Positions 42,019 to 51,182 are shown, numbered from the stretch's first letter. The stretch is 64,000 nucleotides of DNA from Salininema proteolyticum (GCF_042685645.1 NZ_JBHUNX010000001.1:2604001-2668000); one strand, 5' to 3'. A program made the numbers and translations. The notes: generated by a model not told the origin, from the sequence alone.

Positions 42019-42056
42019 ACGGAAGAGGGCCCACCGCACGGTGGGCCCTCTTCCGT
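42019..42056. terminator. Perfect 17-bp hairpin
   Basis: ACGGAAGAGGGCCCACC and GGTGGGCCCTCTTCCGT match at all 17 positions around a GCAC loop. It probably terminates transcription coming from the SRAP gene side (minus strand) ahead of sigR. The tandem repeats start 12 bases away. Confidence 0.65.
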
Positions 42057-42067
42057 CGTCCGGGGTA

Positions 42068-42208
42068 CGTTCCAGGGCCCTGTGTCGGAGGCCTGCGAGG
42101 TGCGTTCCAGAGCCGGGTGCCGGGGGCCTGCGGGCCCCCGTTCCAGGGCCCGGTGTAGGAGGCCCGCGGGCCCCGTGCCAGGGCCGCGCGCCGGAGGCCT
42201 GCACAGGG
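42068..42208. repeat. Four tandem copies of a 35-36-base unit
   Basis: Units start at 42068, 42103, 42139 and 42174. The shared core is CGTTCCAGGGCC, then a GTG-containing bridge, then GGAGGCCTGCGGG. The copies differ at several positions, so the array is not recent. The unit length is not a steady multiple of three and no gene fits. It is not a CRISPR array, since there are no spacers. Confidence 0.75.
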
Positions 42209-42408
42209 CAGGGCAGTGGCGGAAGACCGGGAAGTCCACAACGCGGCGGCCGCGAACTCGGCCCGACGGGACCCGCGGCGGGGTCTTCCGACGCAGATAA
42301 CGCCCGGGAAGGTTCAGCGGGCCGGTGGTCGCAGAGAACCACCCAGCGAACACTGTCGGTGGACTGGGCCCGGATATCCGCCCGACAGGAGCCCACGGCG
42401 AGGAGTGT

Positions 42409-43128
42409 TCAGAGACCGGGCAGGGTCTCGGGGCCGCTCTCGCCGGCCGGAGCCTCCACGGGCCGGACCAGGTCGGGCCCGTTGTTCCGGACTGAACCCA
42501 CCGCCCTGCTCACCGGAAAGACGTCCAGGTCGCCGATCTGGGCCGCGTCGGGACCGCGCAGCAGCTCGGACGCGGGCGCCTCCTCCTCCCCCAGCCACGC
42601 CGGTATCCGCGAGTCCGGCAGGACGTAGGGCATCCGAGGGTGGATCTCCTCCAGGCCTTCGCCCATCGCGGGACAAGTGATGATGGTGAACGACCAGAGG
42701 GGCTCCTCCTCGCGGCGGGAGCTCCACCGCTCCCATAGCCCCGCGAGGGGAACGGCCACATCGGGCCCGAAGGTGAAGAAGTACGGCTGCTTCTTCTCCC
42801 CCGGCACGCTCTTCCACTCGTACCAGCCGGAGACGGGCACGACGCCGCGATGCCGGGCGAAGGGCCGCTTATAGGCCCGCGAGGTCTCGACCGTCTCGAT
42901 CCGGGCGTTGATCATCCGGGTGGACATGGAAGTGTCCTTCGACCAGGGCGGCACCAGCCCGAAATGCGCCAGGCGCAGCTCCCGCGAGCCGTCGTCCCCG
43001 ACGACGACCGGCGCCATCTGGGTGGGCGCCACGTTGTAGCTGGCGGCCCAGTCCGCCGTCCGGTCCTCGGCGTCGAAGACCCGGGCCATGTCCGGCGAGG
43101 ACATGGCGTTCACATATCGTCCGCACAT
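42409..43128 (-). CDS. SRAP-family protein (YedK/HMCES-like), DNA abasic-site crosslinker
   Basis: 239 residues. Cys2 in MCGRYV is the nucleophile that forms a thiazolidine bond with abasic sites after removal of Met; NARIET, SGWYEWK and EEIHPRMP carry the other conserved residues (Asn, Glu, His). Known SRAP proteins shield abasic sites in single-stranded DNA. It is divergent from aroA. Typical length, all key residues present. Confidence 0.92.
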   Translation of the reverse strand: MCGRYVNAMSSPDMARVFDAEDRTADWAASYNVAPTQMAPVVVGDDGSRELRLAHFGLVPPWSKDTSMSTRMINARIETVETSRAYKRPFARHRGVVPVSGWYEWKSVPGEKKQPYFFTFGPDVAVPLAGLWERWSSRREEEPLWSFTIITCPAMGEGLEEIHPRMPYVLPDSRIPAWLGEEEAPASELLRGPDAAQIGDLDVFPVSRAVGSVRNNGPDLVRPVEAPAGESGPETLPGL

Positions 43129-43183
43129 ATATCACATGGTAAGAGGCGGATGTGACATGAGCGGCCGGACCGCGCACTGCCAC

Positions 43184-43189
43184 TACACT
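43184..43189 (+). promoter_or_regulatory. -10 box of aroA (leaderless start)
   Basis: TACACT ends 6 bases before the GTG at 43196, and no ribosome site is present, so aroA is probably translated from a leaderless mRNA. The -35 is weak. Confidence 0.45.
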
Positions 43190-43195
43190 GGAACG

Positions 43196-44497
43196 GTGAA
43201 CACAGCCGAGAAACCCCAGAAACGAGCATGGACGGCGCCGCACCGGGAGCAGCCGCTGGACGCCGTAGTCTCCATCCCGGGCTCCAAGTCGCAGACCGCC
43301 CGTGCCCTGGTTCTGGCCGCGCTCGCCGACGGTCCGTCGACGCTGGTGCGCCCACTGAACTCGCGCGACACCGTTCTCATGGCGCAGGCGCTGGAGTCCC
43401 TGGGCGTCGAGGTCGACACCTCCGACCCCGAGCGCTGGACGGTCGTACCGGGCGAACTCCGCTCGGACGCCGCCGTCGACTGCGGCCTGGCCGGCACGGT
43501 CATGCGCTTCCTCCCGCCGGTCGCCGCGCTGGCCCCGGGCCGGGTGTCGTTCGACGGCGACGAGGCGGCCTACAAACGCCCGGTCAAACCCGTCCTGGAG
43601 GCATTGAAGGCCCTGGGCGTGGCCATCGAGGACGAGGGCCGCGGAGCACTGCCGTTCTCCGTCGAGGGAACCGGCTCGGTCAAGGGCGGAGCGGTGTCCA
43701 TCGACGCCTCGGCCTCCTCCCAGTTCGTGACGGCGCTGCTGCTGGCCGCGCCGAGGTTCGAGCAGGGCCTCGAGCTGACGCACGTGGGCGGCGAGATCCC
43801 GAGCCGGCCGTACCTGGACATGGCGGTGGGGATGCTCCGCGAGGCGGGCGTGACCGTGGACGACTCGGTCCCCGACCGCTGGAAGGTCGAGCCGGGCCCC
43901 GTCGCGGCCCGCGAATGGGTCGTCGAACCGGACCTGCAGAACGCCGCCCCGTTCGCGCTGGCGCCGCTGGTCGTGGGCGGCCGGGTGACGGTCACCGGAT
44001 GGCCGAGGGAGACCACGCAGGCCGGCGACCACCTCCGCGAGGTCATCGGCGAGCTGGGCGGCCGGACCGAGTGGTCCCGCGGAGGGCTGACGGTGGTGGC
44101 CCAACCGATGAACGCCAATTCCCGCTTCGACCTCTCCGACGCCTCGGAGATCACCCCCACACTGGCCGCCCTGGCGGCGGTCACCAAGGGCCACATGGAG
44201 ATACGCGGAGTCGAGCACATTCGCGGTCACGAGACGGACCGCATCGACGCCATGGTCACCGAGCTGCGGAAGATCGGTGCGACGGTGGAAGAGCACGCCG
44301 ACGGGCTCACTGTCATCCCGGGACTGCTCTCCGCGTCGGTCTTCGAGACTTACGATGATCACCGGATCGCCCACGCGGCGGTCCTGGCGGGACTCGCCGT
44401 CCGCGGCATCGAGCTGTCGGACGTGGCCTGCACGTCCAAGACGTGGCCGGAGTTCCCCGAAGTGTGGGAGGAATTCGCGAACGGAGAAGGGGTCTAG
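43196..44497 (+). CDS. aroA: 3-phosphoshikimate 1-carboxyvinyltransferase (EPSP synthase)
   Basis: 433 residues, normal for the family. VSIPGSKSQTARALVLAALADG (shikimate-3-phosphate site), GLAGTVMRFLPPVAAL (PEP site), ASASSQFVTALLL, SDASEITPTLAALAA and RGHETDRIDAMVTELRKIG with YDDHRIAHAA are the EPSP synthase signatures. It joins PEP to shikimate-3-phosphate in aromatic amino acid synthesis. I take the GTG at 43196, behind the -10 at 43184; an ATG at 43158 is an alternative. One base separates its stop from the rsgA start. Confidence 0.95.
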   Translation: MNTAEKPQKRAWTAPHREQPLDAVVSIPGSKSQTARALVLAALADGPSTLVRPLNSRDTVLMAQALESLGVEVDTSDPERWTVVPGELRSDAAVDCGLAGTVMRFLPPVAALAPGRVSFDGDEAAYKRPVKPVLEALKALGVAIEDEGRGALPFSVEGTGSVKGGAVSIDASASSQFVTALLLAAPRFEQGLELTHVGGEIPSRPYLDMAVGMLREAGVTVDDSVPDRWKVEPGPVAAREWVVEPDLQNAAPFALAPLVVGGRVTVTGWPRETTQAGDHLREVIGELGGRTEWSRGGLTVVAQPMNANSRFDLSDASEITPTLAALAAVTKGHMEIRGVEHIRGHETDRIDAMVTELRKIGATVEEHADGLTVIPGLLSASVFETYDDHRIAHAAVLAGLAVRGIELSDVACTSKTWPEFPEVWEEFANGEGV

Positions 44498-44498
44498 A

Positions 44499-45518
44499 GT
44501 GCCGTACAGGGGCCGCGACTGGGACGAGGACGACGTTAGGGTCCGCCCGCCCAAGAAATCCCGGCCCCGGACCAAGATCCGCCCCAAGCACGAAAACGCC
44601 GCCACCGCGGTCGTCACCGGCGTCGACCGGGGCCGCTACCGGTGCCTGGCCGACGGCGTCACGGTGACGGCCATGAAGGCCCGCGAGCTGGGCCGCAAGT
44701 CCATCGTGGTGGGAGACCGCGTCGACCTGGTCGGCGACCTGTCGGGATCCGAGGGGACGCTGGCCAGGATCGTCCGCGTCAAGGAGCGCCGCGGCGTGCT
44801 CCGACGCTCGGCCGACGACGACAACCCGCACGAGCGCGTCGTGGTGGCCAATGTGGACCAGCTGGTGGTCGTCGCCTCGGTGACCGATCCCCCGATCAGC
44901 TACGGCTTCGTCGACCGCTGCCTGGTCGCGGCCCTGGACGAGGGCATCGACCCGGTACTGTGCTGCACCAAGACCGACCTGGACTCGGGAGAGCTGGACG
45001 AGGTCCGCCGCTACTTCACCGGATCGGGCCTGACCATTGTGGAAACCTCCCCCGACCGTCCCCTGGACGAGATCCGCGACCTGGTGGAGGGCAGGGAGAA
45101 CGTCTTCTTCGGCCATTCCGGAGTCGGAAAGTCGACGCTGGTCAACCGCCTCATCCCCGGAGCGGGACGCGCGGTCGGCGAAGTCCGCTCCATCGGCAAG
45201 GGCAGCCACACCTCCACCAGCGCCGTCTCCTTCGAGCTGCCCGGCGGCGGCTGGGTCATCGACACTCCGGGGGTGCGCTCCTTCGGGCTGGCCCACGTTA
45301 CGGTAGATTCACTGCTGGACGCCTTCCCGGAACTGGCGGAGGCCGCCCAGGAATGTCCCAAGGGCTGCGAGCACGCCGCCGACACTGCCGATTGCGTCCT
45401 CAACGGGGTCTTCAAAGACGACGACCCCCGCACCGCCCGTCTCGAATCCTTCCGCCGCATGGCCGCCTCGCTGCTCGAGGCCGGGAAGAACCAGTACGGC
45501 GCGAAGGGCGACCAGTGA
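44499..45518 (+). CDS. rsgA: Ribosome small-subunit GTPase RsgA
   Basis: 339 residues. An OB-fold is followed by a circularly permuted GTPase: CTKTDLD (G4) comes before FFGHSGVGKSTLVNRLIPG (G1) and VIDTPGVRSFGL (G3). The zinc-binding end has CPKGCEH and DC. It checks late 30S assembly. GTG at 44499 with AGAAGGGG upstream. It forms an operon with aroA, hisN and the pseudouridine synthase, a common actinobacterial order. Confidence 0.93.
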   Translation: MPYRGRDWDEDDVRVRPPKKSRPRTKIRPKHENAATAVVTGVDRGRYRCLADGVTVTAMKARELGRKSIVVGDRVDLVGDLSGSEGTLARIVRVKERRGVLRRSADDDNPHERVVVANVDQLVVVASVTDPPISYGFVDRCLVAALDEGIDPVLCCTKTDLDSGELDEVRRYFTGSGLTIVETSPDRPLDEIRDLVEGRENVFFGHSGVGKSTLVNRLIPGAGRAVGEVRSIGKGSHTSTSAVSFELPGGGWVIDTPGVRSFGLAHVTVDSLLDAFPELAEAAQECPKGCEHAADTADCVLNGVFKDDDPRTARLESFRRMAASLLEAGKNQYGAKGDQ

Positions 45519-45543
45519 TTCCGCTTTCGACACGAAGGTTTCC

Positions 45544-46350
45544 ATGGTGAACGACACCGCCTACAGCGACGACCTGCGCCTGGCCCTGTCCCTGGCCGAC
45601 GCCTCCGACCGCATCAGCATGGAGCGCTTCCGCTCCAACGACCTGAAGATCGACAACAAGCCCGACATGACGCACGTGACGGAGGCCGACCTCGCCGTCG
45701 AGCGCTCTATTCGCGACACTCTCGCCGAGGAGCGTCCCGAGGACGCGGTCCACGGCGAGGAGTACGCCGACGCGGAGGGCACCTCGGGCCGCCGCTGGGT
45801 CCTCGACCCGATCGACGGCACCGCCGACTACGTCCGCGGAAACCCGGTGTGGGGCACGCTCATCGCGCTGTTCGACGAGAACGACCGGCCCGTCGTCGGC
45901 GTCGCGAGCGCACCGGCGCTGGGCAAGCGCTGGTGGGCGGTCAAGGGGGGCGGAGCCTTCGCCGGACCGACCGAGGGCCACAAGGGCGAGGTCGAGCGCC
46001 TGCACGTCTCCGACGTCTCCTCGGTGTCCGACGCGTTCGTCTCCATCTCGGCGCTGTCGACCTGGAAGCGCTACGGCAAGGTCGACGCCGTGGTGGAGCT
46101 GCTCGACGATGCCTGGCGCGAGCGCGCCTACGGCGACTTCTACCATTACTGCCTGCTCGCCGAGGGCGCCCTGGACGTCGCCGCCGAGTGCGTCGTGTCC
46201 CTCTGGGACCTGGCTCCCCTGGCGGTCATCGTGGAGGAGGCCGGCGGCCGCTTCACCGACCTGAAGGGGAACCCCGGTCCGGCGGGCGGCACCGCCCTGG
46301 CGACCAACGGGAACCTGCACGACGAGCTGCTGAAGCGAGTGGGGCTCTAA
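45544..46350 (+). CDS. hisN: Histidinol-phosphatase of the inositol-monophosphatase family
   Basis: 268 residues. VLDPIDGTADYVRGNP is the metal-binding DPIDGT motif, GEEY carries the earlier Glu, and SLWDLAPLAVIVEEAGG is the second metal motif. In actinobacteria the copy behind aroA-rsgA is HisN, which makes histidinol from its phosphate. The ATG has GAAGG upstream. 25 bases after rsgA. Confidence 0.88.
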   Translation: MVNDTAYSDDLRLALSLADASDRISMERFRSNDLKIDNKPDMTHVTEADLAVERSIRDTLAEERPEDAVHGEEYADAEGTSGRRWVLDPIDGTADYVRGNPVWGTLIALFDENDRPVVGVASAPALGKRWWAVKGGGAFAGPTEGHKGEVERLHVSDVSSVSDAFVSISALSTWKRYGKVDAVVELLDDAWRERAYGDFYHYCLLAEGALDVAAECVVSLWDLAPLAVIVEEAGGRFTDLKGNPGPAGGTALATNGNLHDELLKRVGL

Positions 46351-46354
46351 GAAC

Positions 46355-47095
46355 GTGGCGGACTGGCGGGAGATCCGGGCCGAGGGCCTGGTGTTCGAGG
46401 ACGAGCGGATTCTGGTGCTCAACAAGCCGGCCGGGTGGTCGGTCATGGGCGAGCGCCACGACACCGACCTGGCGCGGCTGTCGGAGGACGCCGGGGAGAA
46501 GCTGTGGCCGGTGCACCGGATCGACAAGGTGACGTCCGGCGCGATCCTCTTCGCCAAGGACTTGGAGGCGCACGGCGGCCTGACCCGCCAGTTCAACAAG
46601 AAGACGGTCGAGAAGGCCTACCTGGCGGTGGCGGAGGGCGAGGTGCCCGACGCCGGGCGGATCGACCTGCCGTTGTCGGTGGGCCGCAAGAACCGCGTGC
46701 GGATCGCGGCCGAGCGGGATGCGATCGCGGAGTCGGGCGGCGTCTGGTCGGTTCCCGACGGCGCGGTGTTCGACCATGTGAAGACGTATCCGTCGGTGAC
46801 GGAGTTCCGGACGCTGGAGCGGGCGGACGGCAGGTCGCTGCTGCTGGTGAATCCGGAGAGCGGCAGGCGCCACCAGATCCGGGTCCACCTGGCGTGGATA
46901 GGCCACGCCATCGCGGGCGATCCCCTGTTCGACAAGCGGTCCACCGAGCGGACGGGGCTGCACTCGGCGCGCCTGGCGTTCGACGCCGAGTGGCTGGGCG
47001 AGCGCCTGGACGTCACCGCCCAGCCCGGGGAGGACTTCTGGGGACTCGTCCCCGGCGTCGAGCCCGTCGAGGCGGCCTCGCTCTTCACCGGCTGA
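46355..47095 (+). CDS. RluA-family pseudouridine synthase
   Basis: 246 residues. ILVLNKPAGWSVMGE, VHRIDKVTSGAILFAKD with the catalytic Asp, and GRRHQIRVHLAWIGHAIAGDPLF are the RluA signatures. It would isomerise a uridine in rRNA or tRNA; the site is not predictable. No S4 domain is seen. GTG start 4 bases after hisN, so it is the last gene of the aroA operon; it converges on the response-regulator gene with 10 bases between. Confidence 0.9.
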   Translation: MADWREIRAEGLVFEDERILVLNKPAGWSVMGERHDTDLARLSEDAGEKLWPVHRIDKVTSGAILFAKDLEAHGGLTRQFNKKTVEKAYLAVAEGEVPDAGRIDLPLSVGRKNRVRIAAERDAIAESGGVWSVPDGAVFDHVKTYPSVTEFRTLERADGRSLLLVNPESGRRHQIRVHLAWIGHAIAGDPLFDKRSTERTGLHSARLAFDAEWLGERLDVTAQPGEDFWGLVPGVEPVEAASLFTG

Positions 47096-47105
47096 GAGCC
47101 CCGGT

Positions 47106-47759
47106 TCAGCGGTCGCCGCCGACGAGGCCGTGCTCCCAGGCCCAGGCGGCGATCTCGACGCGGTTGCGCACCCCCAGTTTGGTACGGATGGACTCCAGGT
47201 GGGTCTTGACCGTCGACAGCGCCAGGAACAGGTCGGCGGCGATCTCCCCGTTGGTGCGACCGCGGGCGACCTTCTCCGCGACGTCGAGCTCGCGCTCGGT
47301 GAGTCCGGCCTTCTCCCAGTCCGCGGTGCGCCTCTTGCTCTGGGTGACGTGCTCCAGCAGGCGGACGGTCACCGACGGGGAGACGAGCGACTGGCCGTCG
47401 GCGGCCGCGCGTATGGCCTCCAGGAGGAGGTTGGGGCCGGAGTCTTTGAGCAGGAATCCGGTGGCGCCGTTGCGGAGGGCCTCGTAGACGTACTCGTCCG
47501 TGTCGTAGGTGGTGACGACGACGATGCGCGGTGCGGCGGCCGACTCCGAGAGGATCTTGGTTGCGGTGAGCCCGTCCTGTTTGGGCATGCGGATGTCCAT
47601 GAGGACCACGTCCGGCATGAGCTTGCGCGACAGGGCGACGGCCTCGACGCCGTCGGAGGCCTCGGCGACGACCTCCATATCGCTCTGCGAGTTGATGACC
47701 ATGGAGAACCCGGCCCTCACCATGGCCTGGTCGTCGGCTATCAGGACGGAAACGGTCAT
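47106..47759 (-). CDS. Response regulator, NarL/LuxR type
   Basis: 217 residues. The receiver has the acidic pair in IADDQAMV, the phosphorylated Asp in PDVVLMDIRMPKQDGL, Thr in VVVTTYDTD and Lys in GFLLKD. The output helix-turn-helix is LTERELDVAEKVARGRTNGEIAADLFLALSTVKTHL. Its partner should be the histidine kinase at 49899-51068, on the same strand but separated from it by the opposite-strand FtsX gene. The upstream gap holds one copy of the 20-bp repeat. Confidence 0.92.
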   Translation of the reverse strand: MTVSVLIADDQAMVRAGFSMVINSQSDMEVVAEASDGVEAVALSRKLMPDVVLMDIRMPKQDGLTATKILSESAAAPRIVVVTTYDTDEYVYEALRNGATGFLLKDSGPNLLLEAIRAAADGQSLVSPSVTVRLLEHVTQSKRRTADWEKAGLTERELDVAEKVARGRTNGEIAADLFLALSTVKTHLESIRTKLGVRNRVEIAAWAWEHGLVGGDR

Positions 47760-47821
47760 GGTGTCGGGCCTTCTTCTGCGGGAACGGGTCTCGCCTCCAC
47801 TGTACGGGGGCCGAGGGGCGG

Positions 47822-47841
47822 CATCGGCCGAAAGGCGGAGG
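47822..47841. repeat. 20-bp repeat, copy 1 (likely shared operator)
   Basis: CATCGGCCGAAAGGCGGAGG occurs here and, identical, at 51097-51116. Each copy lies in a divergent gap: this one between the response regulator and the first FtsX gene, 103 bases before the latter's start. It may be the binding site of the response regulator. Confidence 0.7.
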
Positions 47842-47892
47842 CGTCGGGGAGTGATTCGTCCTTGCGGCCGAGGGCGGGAGCCCCGATCCTTG

Positions 47893-47909
47893 ACCATACT
47901 TGGTATGGT
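47893..47909 (+). promoter_or_regulatory. Inverted repeat over the -35 of the first FtsX gene
   Basis: ACCATAC and GTATGGT are perfect 7-base arms around TTG. TTGACC at 47890-47895 with CATAGG 17 bases behind is the likely promoter, so the repeat covers the -35 and spacer. It suggests a second regulator. Confidence 0.5.
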
Positions 47910-47944
47910 GCCCATAGGCCCGATTCCCCGATTGGAGAACCCCT

Positions 47945-49894
47945 GTGAAGACGACCGCCCCGCTCGCCTGGCTGTTGTTCAAGGGAGGGCGGCGCGAAGG
48001 CCGTCTCTCCTCGGCGATGACGATCGCCGCCGTCGCCGTCGTCACCCTCATCCTCCTCTTCAGCGTGGCGGGCAATTTCGCCTTCGCCGACCGCGGCGAC
48101 TCCACCCGGTGGCGCTATCCGGCAGAGGACCGGGACGGACCGGCCCTGATCGCCGAGTACCCCGATTACGTCGGCGGCACCGCGATCCACCGCATCGACC
48201 TCGCCGCCGAGGACGCCTCCACCATGGAATCCCCGCCCGGCCTCGACGCCTTCCCCCGGCCCGGCGAGGTCTACGTCTCGCCCGCCGCCGCGGACCTGCT
48301 GGAGCAGTTCCCGGATGAGCAGCTGGCCGACCGCTACGGCGAAGTGACTGGAACGATCGGCGACGACGCCCTCACCGGCCCCGGAGAACTGCTGGTCGTC
48401 GTCGGCCGGAGCTATGACGGAACCGCCATGACCGCCAACCGGGACATGTTCGGCGAACCGACGGCACGGCCGTTCGGCTCCTTCGCGGAGGGCGGCACCG
48501 CCTCCGAGTACAAGATGTACCGGGCCCTGATGGGTCTGGCGACGGTGTTCATGCTGGTGCCGGTCCTCATCTTCGGCGCGGCCATCGCCCGCCTCTCGGT
48601 CGCCCGCAAGGACCGCCGTCTGGCCTCCATGCGCCTCATGGGAGCCACCCCCGGGCAAGTGCGGGGCATAACGGCGTTGGAGACCTCGATGCTCGCGCTC
48701 GTCGGGTCCGCGGTGGGCGCCGCCGCGTGGTCGGCTTTGGCTCCGCTGTTGACGCGGATCGAGATCGACGGGACCACCTGGTTCGCCGGCGACCTCTGGA
48801 TGGGCGCGCTCCCGCTGCTCGGATGCGTGCTGGCCGTCCCCCTCCTGGTGGCAATCTCCGCCGTCGTGGGGCTGCGCCGGACCGTCGTCTCGCCGCTCGG
48901 CGTGGCCCAACGGCAGCGGAACCCCAGGCTCAAGTGGGTCCGCCCGGTCGCCTTCGTCGCGCTCGCGGCGCTGTTCCTCGGGGCGGTCCGCTACTATCCC
49001 GACCCGACCGTCGAGTCCTCGATCGTCCTCCTGCTGGCCCTGGGCAGCTTCGTCGGCGCGCTGTCCCTCCTGGGGCCGTGGCTGATCCAGCTGATCGGTT
49101 TTCTGACGGGACTCGCCGCCCGCCGTCCGTCGACCCTTCTGGCGGGCCGGAGGCTCGCCTCCGACCCGCGCAACGCCTGGAGGACGGTCTCGGGCATCAC
49201 CCTGGTCGGATTCGTCGCCGGGTTCGTCGCCGTCATGCCCATGACGCAGACAGCTCCGGAGCAGACTGGGGCCGCCACCCTCCGCGTGTGGACGACTCCG
49301 GAGGTCGCGGCCCAGGCGGCCGAGAAGGCCGACGACATCGTCGGGGTCGAGGAGGCCGAGGCCCACGAGGACGGCACTGTGAGGATGCGGTTCGCCCCGG
49401 GGACAGACCTCGACGCGGCCCGCACCGACATGGGCGCGCTGGTGCCCGGTTCCGCGCCGACCACGGGCAGGGACGCCGTCGTCGTCATGAACAGGCAGGC
49501 CGTCTCGGTCCAGACCGGAGCGATCGTCGTCCTCGCAGTCACCTTCGCGCTGGCGATAGTCTCGGCCGCGATCGCGGGCGTCTCTTCCACTCTGGAGCGA
49601 AAAGAGGTCTACCATCTCCTGCACCTGACGGGGACGCCGCGCAAGGTCCTCAACCGCGCCCGGACGCAGGAGGTACTGCTCCCCCTGGCGCTGCTCGGCG
49701 GAGGGTCGATCCTCACCGGAGTGCTCCTGGCCGCGCCGACGGCGAAGTACGCGCCTCCCAACGCGACCGGCGACATGGAGTGGATACTCGCCGTGGCCGC
49801 CGCCGTCGGCTTCGCCGGCGTGATGCTCGCGAGTGCCGCGGCGAGGCCGGTGCTGACGCAGGCCATGCGGACCGCGAACGTCCAGGGTGACTGA
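47945..49894 (+). CDS. FtsX-type ABC permease (first paralogue)
   Basis: 649 residues: one N-terminal helix, a 150-residue outer domain, three helices with the FtsX signature (RLSVARKDRRLASMRLMGATPGQVRGI), a linker, and a second FtsX unit near the end (STLERKEVYHLLHLTGTPRKVL). It is similar along its whole length to the permease at 52009-53964 (LLFKGG, GLDAFPRPGEVYVSPAAADLL, IDGTTWF), so the two arose by duplication. Such permeases with an ATPase act in resistance to, or sensing of, peptides. It has no ATPase gene of its own and may use the one at 51302. GTG start. It lies between the kinase and regulator genes on the opposite strand. Confidence 0.88.
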   Translation: MKTTAPLAWLLFKGGRREGRLSSAMTIAAVAVVTLILLFSVAGNFAFADRGDSTRWRYPAEDRDGPALIAEYPDYVGGTAIHRIDLAAEDASTMESPPGLDAFPRPGEVYVSPAAADLLEQFPDEQLADRYGEVTGTIGDDALTGPGELLVVVGRSYDGTAMTANRDMFGEPTARPFGSFAEGGTASEYKMYRALMGLATVFMLVPVLIFGAAIARLSVARKDRRLASMRLMGATPGQVRGITALETSMLALVGSAVGAAAWSALAPLLTRIEIDGTTWFAGDLWMGALPLLGCVLAVPLLVAISAVVGLRRTVVSPLGVAQRQRNPRLKWVRPVAFVALAALFLGAVRYYPDPTVESSIVLLLALGSFVGALSLLGPWLIQLIGFLTGLAARRPSTLLAGRRLASDPRNAWRTVSGITLVGFVAGFVAVMPMTQTAPEQTGAATLRVWTTPEVAAQAAEKADDIVGVEEAEAHEDGTVRMRFAPGTDLDAARTDMGALVPGSAPTTGRDAVVVMNRQAVSVQTGAIVVLAVTFALAIVSAAIAGVSSTLERKEVYHLLHLTGTPRKVLNRARTQEVLLPLALLGGGSILTGVLLAAPTAKYAPPNATGDMEWILAVAAAVGFAGVMLASAAARPVLTQAMRTANVQGD

Positions 49895-49898
49895 CGGT

Positions 49899-51068
49899 CT
49901 ACTCCTCCCCGGCGATCTCGTCGGGGAGGAACGCCGACACCTCCCAGCCGAGGCCGTCCTCTCGCGGCCCCCAGCGGAGCAGGCCGCCGACGGCGCGGAC
50001 CCTCTCGGAGAGCCCGACCAGGCCGAAGCCGCTGGCGGCGAACTTCTTGGCGTTCTTTCCCGACCCGTTGTCGCGCACGGTCACCTCGATGCCCTCTTCG
50101 GCGCGGGAGACGGTGACGCGGACGGTGGCGGCGTCGGGGGCGTGCTTCCGGATGTTGGTCAGGGCCTCGCGCACGACGCGGAACGCGGTGGCCTCCACGT
50201 CCGGCGGCACGGCGGTCAGCTGCGGGGAGAGGAAGACCGTGGCGTCCACGTCGTTGCGCGCCCAGGACTCGACCATGGGTTTGATCTGGGCGATGTCCCC
50301 CAGGGGCGTGTACTCCGCGCCGTCCTCCTGGCGGCGGAGCATGGCCACCATGCGGCGCATGGACTTGAGCGCCTCGGTGCCGGCCTGTTCGATCTCCTCG
50401 AAGGCGCGGGCGGCCTCCTCGGGCCGGTCGACGGCGGCGAACCGGGCCGCCTGGGCGCGGACGACCATGCCGGTGACGTGGTGGGCGACGAAGTCGTGGA
50501 TCTCGCGGGCCATCTCCGTGCGCTCCTCTTGGCGCACCTGATCGACCGACTGCTTGCGGGTGTTGTCGAGGCCTCTCAGGTAGAGGCCGATGGCGACGGC
50601 GACGGTGGTGGGGAAGGCGAGCATGACGTCGGCTGCCACGAGGCCGAGGCCGGTGGCCTCGGAGCGCAGCGGCGTCGCGAGGATCGCCAGGACGAGGACG
50701 CCGACGGTGAGGTAGTCGCCGGGGTCCTTCCATCCGCGGACGGCGTAGATGACCATGAGGCCCAGGAAGACCAGTTCGGAGGCTCCGAAGTAGTTCTGGT
50801 ACTGGCCGAGCATGACCTGGGTGAGGGCGAGGGTCGTCACCAGCGAGAGCCAGGCGGGGACCTGCAGGAGGCGGTAGCGGTCGGACCGGTACTCCAGGAA
50901 CATCCAGGCGGCGACGATCTGCGGGGCGAGGATCGCGAGGCTGTAGGGGAAGTAGCCGTACTGGGACAGCTCCAGCAGCGCCAGCATCGCCAGGACGGCG
51001 ACCATGCCCCACTGGAAGAGCTTCTCGCCGACCTTGTTGATCCGCTTGACGTGTCTCGGTTGCATCAC
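49899..51068 (-). CDS. Sensor histidine kinase, HisKA_3 type
   Basis: 389 residues. The N-terminal about 175 hold five to six membrane helices with very short outer loops. EERTEMAREIHDFVAHHVTGMV contains the phosphorylated His; ALTNIRKHAPDA and VRDNGSGKN are the N and G1 boxes of the ATPase. The lack of a large outer domain fits intramembrane-sensing kinases that read an ABC permease. GTG 51068 or ATG 51065 are the possible starts, with GGTGG upstream. Partner of the regulator at 47106. Confidence 0.92.
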   Translation of the reverse strand: MMQPRHVKRINKVGEKLFQWGMVAVLAMLALLELSQYGYFPYSLAILAPQIVAAWMFLEYRSDRYRLLQVPAWLSLVTTLALTQVMLGQYQNYFGASELVFLGLMVIYAVRGWKDPGDYLTVGVLVLAILATPLRSEATGLGLVAADVMLAFPTTVAVAIGLYLRGLDNTRKQSVDQVRQEERTEMAREIHDFVAHHVTGMVVRAQAARFAAVDRPEEAARAFEEIEQAGTEALKSMRRMVAMLRRQEDGAEYTPLGDIAQIKPMVESWARNDVDATVFLSPQLTAVPPDVEATAFRVVREALTNIRKHAPDAATVRVTVSRAEEGIEVTVRDNGSGKNAKKFAASGFGLVGLSERVRAVGGLLRWGPREDGLGWEVSAFLPDEIAGEE

Positions 51069-51096
51069 TTGACCACCGTATACGTGTGGAACGCGC

Positions 51097-51116
51097 CATC
51101 GGCCGAAAGGCGGAGG
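51097..51116. repeat. 20-bp repeat, copy 2 (likely shared operator)
   Basis: Identical to 47822-47841 and in the same orientation. It lies in the divergent gap between the histidine kinase gene and the small ORF-ATPase-FtsX operon, 66 bases before the small ORF. Confidence 0.7.
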
Positions 51117-51182
51117 GCGCCGACGCGGAACCGGTCCCCGAGCCGATGCGGTCCCGCCCGCCCACCGAGCATCCTCGAAGGC

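Larger units (their letters stand above)
41506..42408. other. Non-coding stretch between sigR-rsrA and the SRAP gene
   Basis: About 900 bases without a supported gene. It contains a 17-bp hairpin (42019-42056) and four tandem copies of a 35-36-base unit (42068-42208). Both adjacent genes are on the minus strand, so this is downstream of SRAP and upstream of sigR. Confidence 0.55.

Noticed and set aside
42068..42208. Tandem repeats as a CRISPR array
   Set aside because: The units follow each other directly without unique spacers, they differ among themselves, and no cas gene is in the window.
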